DNA of 64,000 nucleotides from Planctomycetales bacterium ZRK34 (lineage in GTDB: Bacteria; Planctomycetota; Phycisphaerae; Phycisphaerales; Zrk34). The stretch is from assembly GCA_014873095.1 (NCBI GenBank), contig CP050848.1, positions 1,550,001 through 1,614,000 of the forward strand. The letters run 5' to 3'. Below are positions 1-8,010 of the stretch, in pieces. How positions within the stretch are numbered: the first letter of the stretch is position 1; each line of letters starts with the position of its first letter. The translations under genes and the position numbers were made by a program. The notes under the pieces are model-generated. The model had not been told where the DNA came from and did no database searches. It was given only the letters and a program-made list of their open reading frames with translations.

Positions 1-2
1 GA

Positions 3-425
3 ACCAACCCCGCCAAGGTCGATCTGTTCAGCCCGGAAGAACGCCGGGCGATGATTCAGCAGATCGCCGACGCTGAAGACCTGCCCGTCACCGTCGAGAC
101 CTATACGGGGCTGACCGTCGACTTCGCCCGCAAGCGCGGCGCGAAAGTGATCCTCCGCGGATTGCGCAGCGCCTCGGACCTGGCGTTCGAGTTTCAGCTC
201 GCGCTGACCAACCGGGCTGTGGCCGACATCGAGACGGTGTTCATCCTCTCCGGCGAGTCGCACGGGTTCACCAGCAGTTCGCTGATCAAACAAATCGCCG
301 CCGGCGGCAACATCGATCGCCTCTCGCGCCTGCTGCCGGCGCAGGTGATCGACGCCATGAAAGATCGCATGGACCGCATCCGCCAGATCGCTCACACCAA
401 CGACGCCCACACCCAGGGCACATAA
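3..425 (+). CDS. coaD: Phosphopantetheine adenylyltransferase, 5' truncated
   Basis: The reading frame is open from the window edge, so about 140 C-terminal residues are visible and the start lies outside. CoaD transfers AMP from ATP to 4'-phosphopantetheine, the penultimate step of coenzyme A synthesis in the cytosol. Family landmarks are present: an N-P-A-K stretch at the left edge, the RGLR motif followed by an SASDLAFEFQLALTNR helix, ETVFIL, and the C-terminal TSSSLIKQIAAGG segment that matches the ISSS-K-E-GG signature. The length from NPAK to the stop fits full-length CoaD of about 160 residues. An internal ATG at position 51 is not the start, because conserved sequence precedes it. Confidence 0.95.
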   Translation, partial: TNPAKVDLFSPEERRAMIQQIADAEDLPVTVETYTGLTVDFARKRGAKVILRGLRSASDLAFEFQLALTNRAVADIETVFILSGESHGFTSSSLIKQIAAGGNIDRLSRLLPAQVIDAMKDRMDRIRQIAHTNDAHTQGT

Positions 426-478
426 TCCCGTTTAGCCGCGAGCCGCAGGCGAGCGCGTCTTTTCATCTGTGTAAAACC

Positions 479-1153
479 ATGTTCGACTACCGCATCATCA
501 GCATCGGCGCCCTGTCCGCTCACCCCTTGTGGAACGAATCGCCCGGCCTGCGCACCGCGCACGCCACGACCACGCTCATCCGCTCCGGCGACCGCAACAT
601 TCTCGTCGACCCATCCCTGCCGACCGCGGCGCTGGCGGCCCGACTGCACGAGCGCAGCGGCCTGCGCGTCGAGCAGATCACCGATGTGTTTTTGACGTGC
701 TTCCGCCCCGCCCATCGACGCGCCTTGCCTGATCTGACCGGCGCGGCTTGGTGGATTTCCGAGGTTGAACGCGAAAGCATCGGGGTTCACCTGATCGGCC
801 AGTTTGAGCGTGATGAAGATCCGGCCATGCACGAAACGCTCAAGCAAGACATCGCCCTGCTGAAGCGTTGTAAAAGCGCGCCCGATCAGCTTGCCGAGCA
901 CGTGGACCTGTTTCCCCTGCCCGGGTACAGCCCCGGCACGTGCGGCCTGCTGCTTCCGCTGACCGGCAGCACCGTGCTGATCGCCGGCGACGCGATTCCC
1001 ACCGTCGAGCACCTGGAGCAGGGCAAAATTTTCCCCGGCGCCTACGACGTGAACCAGGCCACCGAAAGCTTCAAAGAGGCCGTCGAGATCGCCGACGTGA
1101 TCATCCCCGGCCACGACAACATCACCCCCAATCGCACCCGCCAGATGTTCTAA
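479..1153 (+). CDS. Metallo-beta-lactamase-fold protein with degenerate metal site
   Basis: The 224-residue protein has the MBL-fold layout: an N-terminal beta-rich part with ILVDPSLP, a central motif region, AGD at residues 169-171 and PGHD at 210-213. In active members the central motif is HxHxDH. Here the equivalent stretch is TCFRPAH (residues 73-79), which keeps only the last His. The second metal His, normally in a TPGHTPGS loop, is Tyr in GYSPG (149-153). Asp171 and His212 remain. It may be a hydrolase with an altered site or a binding protein. It starts 53 nt after coaD on the same strand and could be cotranscribed. Fold assignment is good; activity is doubtful. Confidence 0.75.
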   Translation: MFDYRIISIGALSAHPLWNESPGLRTAHATTTLIRSGDRNILVDPSLPTAALAARLHERSGLRVEQITDVFLTCFRPAHRRALPDLTGAAWWISEVERESIGVHLIGQFERDEDPAMHETLKQDIALLKRCKSAPDQLAEHVDLFPLPGYSPGTCGLLLPLTGSTVLIAGDAIPTVEHLEQGKIFPGAYDVNQATESFKEAVEIADVIIPGHDNITPNRTRQMF

Positions 1154-1154
1154 A

Positions 1155-1286
1155 CCTCTCCCTGCGGGAGAGGTCGGCCCAAGGGCCGGGTGAGGGTGGG
1201 GCCAGATGAGGATTTCGTCCGAAAGGCAAACCGTTTTTACCGACCAGGCACCCTCACCCCAGCCCTCTCCCGGAGGGAGAGGGGGT
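1155..1286. repeat. Inverted pair of CTCTCCC-type intergenic repeats
   Basis: A left unit begins with the hairpin CCTCTCCCTGCGGGAGAGG and continues into GGGTGAGGGTGGGG. A right unit carries the inverse, CACCCTCACCCC, followed by CCCTCTCCCGGAGGGAGAGGG. The two units face each other across about 45 nt, so each forms its own hairpin and the pair can form a larger stem. Similar CCCTCACCCC/CTCTCCC repeats are scattered in many environmental genomes. It follows the MBL gene stop and could end its transcript, although there is no T-run. Confidence 0.7.
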
Positions 1287-1301
1287 TTTCAGAGTACCGC
1301 C

Positions 1302-4300
1302 ATGACACGCCAGCAACTGTTTCCCGCCATCGTTGCCTCGCTGATTCTTGTCACCTGCTGCGCCGCCTGGGCTGTCGATGACGACGAGCAGATACCGGCG
1401 ATCGCGCCGAGCGGGCCCGTGATCGATCTCGAACAGGTCGGCGCGTATCGACTCGGATATCAGATGGACGACAAGCCGCGGGCGCTCTACGCCATCGGGC
1501 TCGACAGGGTCAGCGACAAGGACACCGGCGTGTCGATCCGCACCAGCGATCGCTACGACGGCAAGACCGGTTGCTTCATGCACCCGCCCTACCGCGGCGG
1601 CCACGGCGCGACGTTTCAGATCATCCGCGTGAAGCTGCCCGCTGAGCCTGCCGCCACACTGCGCGGGTCGATGCGACTGGCCGACGGGGCGGGTAGTTCC
1701 GACGGGGTGACGTTCCGCGTGTTCATGGATGATGAAAAGATTTTCGAGCAGCACGTGGCCGCTCAGTCGTGGCAGGACTTCGCTGTCGACCTGTCGAGCG
1801 CGGCCGGCCGCACGGTCGCGCTGCGATTTGAAGCTTCGCCCGGGCCGAAGAACAACACCGCCTTCGACTGGACCTGGTGGGGTGACCGCCGCATCGAGCT
1901 GCCGGGTTACACCGCCCCGGCGCCGGACTGGAAGACACCGCCGTCGATCGATCTGACGAAGCTGGCGTCGAAGGAAAATGGAAGCTGGGCCCCGCTGAGC
2001 GCGTTCAAAGGCAAGTTGTCGACCGAGATCGGGCGTGACACGGCCGTGCTGAAATACAAAGGCGCCGACGGGCAGATGGCTTATCACTGGAAGCGGCCGG
2101 TCGAGCCGAACGACCCGCCGCTGGGCAAGTGGGTCATGCACGCGAAGATGAAAGGCGATCGCGAAGTCGAGCTGCCGCTGATGCGCGGCACGGGCATCGA
2201 GTGGACGCAGCCGGTCACGCCGATCGGCTCGAGCTGGCAGCAACACGACGGCCGCATCATCTTCCACCGCGCCTATCAGCTTGCAGACGGCTCGGTCGCC
2301 ACGCTGACCACGCAGGCGAAACTGCAGGGCAAGGCGCTGGTCGTCGAGGTGCGATGCGATCAGCCGATCGTGTCACAGTTTTGGATGGGGCAGTGGGGTC
2401 CGCCGGCGCGGCGTCAGTCGGTGCCGACGCCGTACTACCAGCACCTGGTGTATTACCTGCCGGACACGAATCTGTTTGTCAGCCGCTATCTCGATTTCAG
2501 CGCTTCGCAGGCGGCGCGTTATGACAACGAATACGTGCAGGCGTATTACCAGCCGCGCACCGACGGAACGCGCCAGCTTTTGAACGAGCGCATGATCAGC
2601 GCCGCGGCGTGGCACCCGATCGAAGTCATGGCCAATCTGCCGAACCCGACCTCACCGTGGCGCAAAGAGCTCGGCAACCGTCTCGTGCTCGACATCTGGG
2701 GCGGAAAGTTCGACGGCATCGCCGAGCAGTTCGACGAGTTCAACGACTACGGCCTCAACGACTGCGCCGCGATCATTCACTCCTGGCAACACCACGGCTA
2801 CGACAACGGCCTGCCGACGCACATGCCCCCGAACCCCGGCGCCGGCGGCGACGAGGGCATGCAGAAACTCGCCAAGGCGGCGCTCGATGCCGGTTTCCTG
2901 TTCGGCCTGCACGAAAACTACGTCGACTACTACCCGAACTACGAACACTTCACCGAAGACGAGATCGCTTTTAACTCTGAAGGCGAGCGCATCAAGGCGT
3001 GGTTCAACTCCGGCACGGGTATTCAATCATTCGCGGTCAAACCCGGCAAGATGGTTCCGCTGGCCCGCACGCAGAGCCCGCGCATCCACGCGGCGTACAA
3101 CACCAACATGATGTTTCACGATGTCGCTTCATGCGTGCCGCCGTGGTTTCACGTCGACCATCGCGCTGATTCCGAACTCGGCGCGTCGATGCAGCAGACG
3201 ATCGCGGCGCATCGTGATCTGTTTGCCTTTGAATCCAAGACGCACGAAGGCCCCGTGCTCGGCGAGGGCAATCGCCACTGGCTCTGGACGGGGTATCTCG
3301 ACGGCGTCGAGGCACAGTTCGGCACGGGCTGGCCGCACAGCGGCGGGATGACGGCTCCGCTGGCGGTCGACTTCAACCTGCTGCGGATCGCGCCCCTGCA
3401 ACTGAATCACGGACAGGGGTATTTCAGCCGGTGGTGGGATCATGGGCCGTGGGGCGGACAACTGCCTTACGTGGCGCTGGATCAGTATCGCATGCAGGAA
3501 ATCGCCTTCGGCCACGCGGGGTTCCTCAACGCCAACTGGCGCATCCTGCGCGACGCCTGGCTGGAGTATCACCTGACGCGCCCGGTCACGAGCCGGCGAG
3601 CCACCGCGACCGTGACCGACATCGCCTACCAGGTCGACGGCGCCTGGGTGAACACGACCGCCGCAGCCAAGGCGGATGATTACAACCGCGTACACATCAC
3701 CTACGACAACAAGCTGAGCATCATCGCCAACAACGCCGACGCCGAGTGGGATGTCGACGGGCTGACGCTGCCGCAGTTCGGGTGGGTCGCCCGCGGCAAG
3801 GATGTGCTGGCATACACCGCCCGGCGCGACGGGGTTGTGGTCGACTATGCCCGCACGCCGGACACGATTTTTGTCAACGCCCGCCCGGCGACGGACTGGC
3901 GGCAGGAAGAACCGCCGCTGGCGATCACGCCGTCGGTGAAAAGCTTCGAGCAGATCGGCGAGCGCAAGTTCCGCGTGAGCTATCACTGGCAGGCGGATCA
4001 GCCGATACCGGACAACACAGTCGCCTTCGTGCACTTCTGCGAGCCGCGTCGTCACGGCAATCGCCCCGGCCGCATCCAGTTTCAGCAGGACCATACGCCC
4101 AATGCGCCGACAGACGGCCCGTATGAGATCACGCTGCCGGACGATCTCGAAGACGGCGTCTACCTCTGGGAAACCGGCCTGTTCCAGCGCGGCAAAGGCG
4201 GCGGCCGCCTGCCCATCGACGGGTATCACGATGAAGGCAACGCCATTCGGCTCGGCGTGCTGAACGTCCGTGACTCGGGCAAAGCGATCAGCTACACGCC

Positions 4301-4601
4301 AATCCCCGATCTGCCGCCGCGCTCGTCGTGGTACACCCGCCACATCAATCTTGACAACCGCATCGTCGACTTCGGCCCGATCCGCACCGATGCCAGTGTG
4401 TTCCTCCAGCGCCAGGGCAAGCAGTGGACGATGCGCACGCTGCCGCGTGAGCGTGCATTCACCGTGCAGTTCCGCACCGCTGAGCTGCCGATGCCGAAGA
4501 CGGTCACGACCGACACCGGCCAGACGATCCGCCCCACGCCGGACGGCGACTGGTGGTCGTTCCCGCTGGTCGGCGCGAAGCTGTACAGTTGGCCGCGTTG
4601 A
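1302..4601 (+). CDS. Large secreted glycoside-hydrolase-like protein
   Basis: The protein is 1099 residues from the ATG at 1302. An upstream in-frame start at 1206 would only translate the intergenic repeat (APSPQPSPGGRG), so it is rejected. Residues 1-24 form a signal peptide (hydrophobic IVASLILVTCCAAWA). About residues 60-200 look like an NPCBM/CBM-type beta-sandwich (VTFRVFMDDEKIFEQH; FDWTWWGDRRIELPG). The middle, about 430-800, looks like a TIM-barrel catalytic region with NDYGLNDCAAIIHSWQHHG and LHENYVDYYPNYEHF, resembling DUF5696/GH101-like planctomycete proteins. The tail is beta-rich. The substrate and catalytic acids cannot be assigned from sequence. It is probably exported and acts on a glycan. 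Its stop overlaps the next start (TGATG), so the two genes are translationally coupled. Confidence 0.65.
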   Translation: MTRQQLFPAIVASLILVTCCAAWAVDDDEQIPAIAPSGPVIDLEQVGAYRLGYQMDDKPRALYAIGLDRVSDKDTGVSIRTSDRYDGKTGCFMHPPYRGGHGATFQIIRVKLPAEPAATLRGSMRLADGAGSSDGVTFRVFMDDEKIFEQHVAAQSWQDFAVDLSSAAGRTVALRFEASPGPKNNTAFDWTWWGDRRIELPGYTAPAPDWKTPPSIDLTKLASKENGSWAPLSAFKGKLSTEIGRDTAVLKYKGADGQMAYHWKRPVEPNDPPLGKWVMHAKMKGDREVELPLMRGTGIEWTQPVTPIGSSWQQHDGRIIFHRAYQLADGSVATLTTQAKLQGKALVVEVRCDQPIVSQFWMGQWGPPARRQSVPTPYYQHLVYYLPDTNLFVSRYLDFSASQAARYDNEYVQAYYQPRTDGTRQLLNERMISAAAWHPIEVMANLPNPTSPWRKELGNRLVLDIWGGKFDGIAEQFDEFNDYGLNDCAAIIHSWQHHGYDNGLPTHMPPNPGAGGDEGMQKLAKAALDAGFLFGLHENYVDYYPNYEHFTEDEIAFNSEGERIKAWFNSGTGIQSFAVKPGKMVPLARTQSPRIHAAYNTNMMFHDVASCVPPWFHVDHRADSELGASMQQTIAAHRDLFAFESKTHEGPVLGEGNRHWLWTGYLDGVEAQFGTGWPHSGGMTAPLAVDFNLLRIAPLQLNHGQGYFSRWWDHGPWGGQLPYVALDQYRMQEIAFGHAGFLNANWRILRDAWLEYHLTRPVTSRRATATVTDIAYQVDGAWVNTTAAAKADDYNRVHITYDNKLSIIANNADAEWDVDGLTLPQFGWVARGKDVLAYTARRDGVVVDYARTPDTIFVNARPATDWRQEEPPLAITPSVKSFEQIGERKFRVSYHWQADQPIPDNTVAFVHFCEPRRHGNRPGRIQFQQDHTPNAPTDGPYEITLPDDLEDGVYLWETGLFQRGKGGGRLPIDGYHDEGNAIRLGVLNVRDSGKAISYTPIPDLPPRSSWYTRHINLDNRIVDFGPIRTDASVFLQRQGKQWTMRTLPRERAFTVQFRTAELPMPKTVTTDTGQTIRPTPDGDWWSFPLVGAKLYSWPR

Positions 4602-5767
4602 TGAATCTCGACGTCTGGCAATCCCTGTTGGAACCGTCAGCGGCCGAACTGCTGGAAGCCGCCGCGGCGTGTGATGATTTCACCTCGCCGTCGACGATCA
4701 CGCGCCTGCGCAAGCTGGGCGATGACGAGCAGGTCCGTGCGGCGATCGAGTTGACGATCGCGCGTCGCAAGGCGGCCGACAAATTCGATCACCCCGAGCA
4801 AATGATTGCTGACCCGGTCGGCGTCGAGCAGGCGACGAGCCTCGATGTGGCGCGACACAAGGCGAAGCGTTTTGCCGAAGCCGGGATCGATCATGTGGTC
4901 GACCTGTGCTGCGGCATCGGCGGTGATGCGATCGCGCTGCGTGAGCACATGAGCGTCAAGTGCATCGACCGCGACCCGGTCCGCGCGTGGATGGCTCAGC
5001 ACAATACCGGTTGCCCTGCCGAGTGCGCTGATGTGACGACACTGGCGCGGGAAGGGGCGGCGTATCACATCGACCCGGATCGCCGACCCGGCGGCCGCCG
5101 CGTGTGGTGCATCGATGATTGCGAGCCCGGGCCCGAGTTTTTACACACGCTCAATGGCGACGGCGCGATGAAGCTGTCACCCGCGGTCGACTTTGAGCAG
5201 TTGCAGGGCTTTCCGGGAGGTGAAGTCGAAATCATCAATCGCCGCGGCACGCTGGTGCAGGCGGTGCTTTGGACCGGCCGACTCGCCCGTCATGAACGCA
5301 CCGCCACGCGGATCGACTGTGACACAGCCGCCCCCGGCTGTGCGGAAGCAATCTCTATGCACGGCAGTCCGCGATACGTGCCGCTGTGCGAACCGCAGCG
5401 TTACCTGCTGGCGATCGACCCGGCGATCGAGCGGGCTGATCTGACCGGCGAACTGTGCGATCAGCTCGACCTGGCCGCGATCCACCCCGCCCTCGGGTTG
5501 TTGACGTCTGACACGCCGGTGCAGTCGCCCTGGCTGACGGGTTTCGAGCTGCTGGCGACGCTGCCCTGGCACGAGAAAAACCTCAAAAAGATCAAGGCCG
5601 CCCTGCGTGAGCACGATGCCGGGCTCGTCGATGTCAAAACCCGCGGCAAGGCGGTCGACCCGGACCGGTTTTCCCCGAAACTGCGTCAAAAGGGCAATCA
5701 ACACCTGACGGTCTTCGTCTTGCGTATGGATCAGAAACACACCGCCTTCATCACGCGCCGTCTTTGA
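4601..5767 (+). CDS. Class I SAM methyltransferase with THUMP-like C-terminal domain
   Basis: The protein has 388 residues. The start is placed at the ATG overlapping the previous stop (TGATG); a longer frame from 4553 lies inside the upstream gene. The SAM-binding motif I is VVDLCCGIGGDAIAL near residues 98-112, followed by KCIDRDP. The C-terminal 70 residues (FELLATLPWHEKNLKKIKAA, VDVKTRGKAVD, FVLRM) match the THUMP_like domain found in these methyltransferases, which suggests an RNA substrate, though none is proven. At 5323-5345 the coding sequence contains a 23-nt stretch identical to the core of the intergenic palindrome family of this window, read as DTAAPGCAE without breaking the frame. 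Confidence 0.8.
   Translation: MNLDVWQSLLEPSAAELLEAAAACDDFTSPSTITRLRKLGDDEQVRAAIELTIARRKAADKFDHPEQMIADPVGVEQATSLDVARHKAKRFAEAGIDHVVDLCCGIGGDAIALREHMSVKCIDRDPVRAWMAQHNTGCPAECADVTTLAREGAAYHIDPDRRPGGRRVWCIDDCEPGPEFLHTLNGDGAMKLSPAVDFEQLQGFPGGEVEIINRRGTLVQAVLWTGRLARHERTATRIDCDTAAPGCAEAISMHGSPRYVPLCEPQRYLLAIDPAIERADLTGELCDQLDLAAIHPALGLLTSDTPVQSPWLTGFELLATLPWHEKNLKKIKAALREHDAGLVDVKTRGKAVDPDRFSPKLRQKGNQHLTVFVLRMDQKHTAFITRRL
5323..5345. repeat. Palindromic repeat core inside a coding sequence
   Basis: Twenty-three bases, beginning CACAGCCGCCCCCGGCTGTG, are identical to positions 16795-16817 of the intergenic repeat family. The unit folds as an 8-bp hairpin with a 4-nt loop. It lies in frame within the THUMP-like methyltransferase gene. 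Confidence 0.6.
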
Positions 5768-5778
5768 AAGGCCCGAGT

Positions 5779-7863
5779 ATGTCCGCCATGAAATATTTCC
5801 TGCTTTGCTGCTTTACGTTTGTCCTGTTTTCATCCGCCGTCTTGGCGGCCGATTTCTTCGTCGCCCCCGCCGGCAACGACGCCCAGCCCGGCACGCTCGA
5901 CAAGCCCTTCGCCACACCCGCCCGGGCTCTGGCGGCGGCGCGCGAGGTCAAGGCCGAGCCGGTGACCATCCACCTGCGCGGCGGCGTGTATGAGCTGACC
6001 GAGCCCGTGCGGCTGACCTCCGAGGATGCCCGCACCGACAAGGCCCCGATGGTGATCCGTGCTTACAAGGATGAACGCCCCGTGCTCAGCGCCGGCGTCC
6101 GGCTCACCGGATGGCAGGTCGGCGAAGACGGCCGATGGCGGCTGACGCTCGATGCCGTCAAGACCGGCGGGTGGACCTTCGGTCAACTGTTCGTCAACAA
6201 CCAGCGCCGCCTGCGCCCGCGCCTGCCCGAAGCCGGCTACTTCAACGTCGCTTCAAACATGCCCCCCACCGAAGCCAACGCCAAGCGCGGCTTCGATCGC
6301 TTCCAGTTCAAAGACGACAACGTCAAACCCAACTGGTCCAATCTCCAGGATGTCGAACTGATCGGCTTTCATCAGTGGTCGACCTCGCGCATGCGGATCG
6401 CTTCGGTCGATGCCGAGCAGAAGGTCGTCAACTTCACCGGCCCCACGCGCGGCCTGGCCAGTTGGACCGACTTCAAAACCGGCCACCGCTACTTCGTCGT
6501 CAATGTCAAAGAATCGCTCAACAAACCCGGGCAGTGGTACCTGGACCGCCCCACCGGCGTGCTGACCTACATCCCCATGCCGGGTGAAACCACCGACAAA
6601 ACCGAGGTGATCGCGCCGCGGATCGATCAGGTGCTCGTATTGGCAGGCGATGTGAAACAGCACCAGTGGATTCAACACATCCGCTTCGAAGGCCTCACGC
6701 TGGCGCACACCAACTGGGTGTGTGAAGCCGACGGCGAGAGTTTTCCGCAGGCGGCGATCAACGCCCGTGAAGCCATCGCCGCCATCGGCACGCGGGATGT
6801 GCAGTTCGTCGGTTGCGCGGTCGTGCACACCGGCGGATACGCGATGGGCTTCGGGGCCGGCTGCCGGAATGTGACCGTCGAGCGGTGCGAGATGGTCGAC
6901 ATCGGCGGCGGCGGGGTGAAGATCGGCAACGCCGGCGGCGCTCATTCGTGGGGCGAACTGCAGGCCAATGCCGGCGACCCAGAATCAGGCGTTGAGCACA
7001 TCACCGTGCGCGACAGCACCATCGCCCACGCCGGCCGCATCCATCCCGCCGGCGTCGGCGTGTGGATCGGCCACGCATCGCACAACACCATCGAACACAA
7101 CGACATTTTCGACCTGTACTACAGCGGTCTTTCCGTCGGGTGGACCTGGGGCTACCAGACGCCGAGCAACGCGCATCACAACGACGTCGGCTGGAACGAT
7201 GTCTACCAGATCGGCCAGGGCGTGCTCAGCGACATGGGCGGCATCTACACGCTCGGCGTCAGCCCCGGCACGCGCATCCACCACAACAACTTTCATGACA
7301 TCGAAAGCTTCAGCTACGGTGGATGGGGGCTGTACACCGACGAGGGCTCCAGCGAAATCAAGATGGACCACAACCTCGTCTACAACACCAAGGACGGGTC
7401 CTTCCACCAGCACTACGGCCGCGACAATCACATCACCAACAACATCCTCGTGAATTCCAAGCTCTGGCAGATCCGCCGCAGCCGCGTCGAAGAGCACCGC
7501 TCGTTCATCATCGATCACAATATCGTCTACTGGAATCTGCCCGACACCCCCCTGCTCGGCAGCGGCAAGGGCAACTGGAAAGACGGCCACTACGACATGG
7601 ACAACAATCTCTACTGGTACGACGGCAAGGCCTTCGACTTCGCCGGGTTCACTCAGAAAGAATGGAACGACATGGGCAAGGATCAGCACTCGATCATCGC
7701 TGATCCGCTGTTCGTCGACGCCGCCAACGGCGATTTCCATCTGCGTGATGATTCCCCGGCGAAGAAGATAGGCTTCGAGCCGTGGGACTACACCAAGGCC
7801 GGCCGCACCACGCCGCGCTCGCTGACCAAAGACATGCCCGCCGTACCGGCGACATATGAATAA
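5779..7863 (+). CDS. Secreted right-handed parallel beta-helix protein (copy 1)
   Basis: The protein has 694 residues from the ATG at 5779 (a second ATG at 5788 is also possible; the frame opens with a TTG at 5764). A signal peptide of about 26 residues ends in SSAVLAAD. The mature protein opens with FFVAPAGNDAQPGTLDKPF, the usual start of DUF1565/pectate-lyase-like beta-helix proteins, followed by IHLRGGVYELTEPV. The second half is rich in N/H-containing coil turns (GNAGGAHS, HNTIEHNDIFDLYYSG, HHNNFHDIESFSYGG, HITNNILVNS) typical of PbH1 repeats. It is likely an exported polysaccharide-binding or cleaving protein. It is paralogous to the following gene, with the same order of motifs. Confidence 0.8.
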   Translation: MSAMKYFLLCCFTFVLFSSAVLAADFFVAPAGNDAQPGTLDKPFATPARALAAAREVKAEPVTIHLRGGVYELTEPVRLTSEDARTDKAPMVIRAYKDERPVLSAGVRLTGWQVGEDGRWRLTLDAVKTGGWTFGQLFVNNQRRLRPRLPEAGYFNVASNMPPTEANAKRGFDRFQFKDDNVKPNWSNLQDVELIGFHQWSTSRMRIASVDAEQKVVNFTGPTRGLASWTDFKTGHRYFVVNVKESLNKPGQWYLDRPTGVLTYIPMPGETTDKTEVIAPRIDQVLVLAGDVKQHQWIQHIRFEGLTLAHTNWVCEADGESFPQAAINAREAIAAIGTRDVQFVGCAVVHTGGYAMGFGAGCRNVTVERCEMVDIGGGGVKIGNAGGAHSWGELQANAGDPESGVEHITVRDSTIAHAGRIHPAGVGVWIGHASHNTIEHNDIFDLYYSGLSVGWTWGYQTPSNAHHNDVGWNDVYQIGQGVLSDMGGIYTLGVSPGTRIHHNNFHDIESFSYGGWGLYTDEGSSEIKMDHNLVYNTKDGSFHQHYGRDNHITNNILVNSKLWQIRRSRVEEHRSFIIDHNIVYWNLPDTPLLGSGKGNWKDGHYDMDNNLYWYDGKAFDFAGFTQKEWNDMGKDQHSIIADPLFVDAANGDFHLRDDSPAKKIGFEPWDYTKAGRTTPRSLTKDMPAVPATYE

Positions 7864-7948
7864 AGACAAACCGCAGAGGACGCTGAGCGCGCCGAGATGA
7901 TGAATAAATATTCACCCTCTGCGTGCTCTGCGACCTCTGCGGTTCAAT
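7862..7948. repeat. AACCGCAGAG inverted repeat element, copy A
   Basis: Immediately at the stop of the first beta-helix gene the sequence reads AAAGACAAACCGCAGAGGA, and it closes with CCTCTGCGGTTCAA. The arms AACCGCAGAGG and CCTCTGCGGTT are exact inverses about 63 nt apart, with CTCTGCG sub-repeats between them. A second copy follows the paralogous gene at 9841. Confidence 0.75.
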
Positions 7949-8010
7949 CATTTTTGCTGGCCCATATATATTTGCGACTTCATCTTTTTCGACTACGTGA
8001 AAGGTTCATC

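Noticed and set aside
3129..4343. 404-residue minus-strand open frame inside the large secreted protein
   Set aside because: It is an antisense shadow typical of high-GC coding DNA, with no recognisable domain and no ribosome site.
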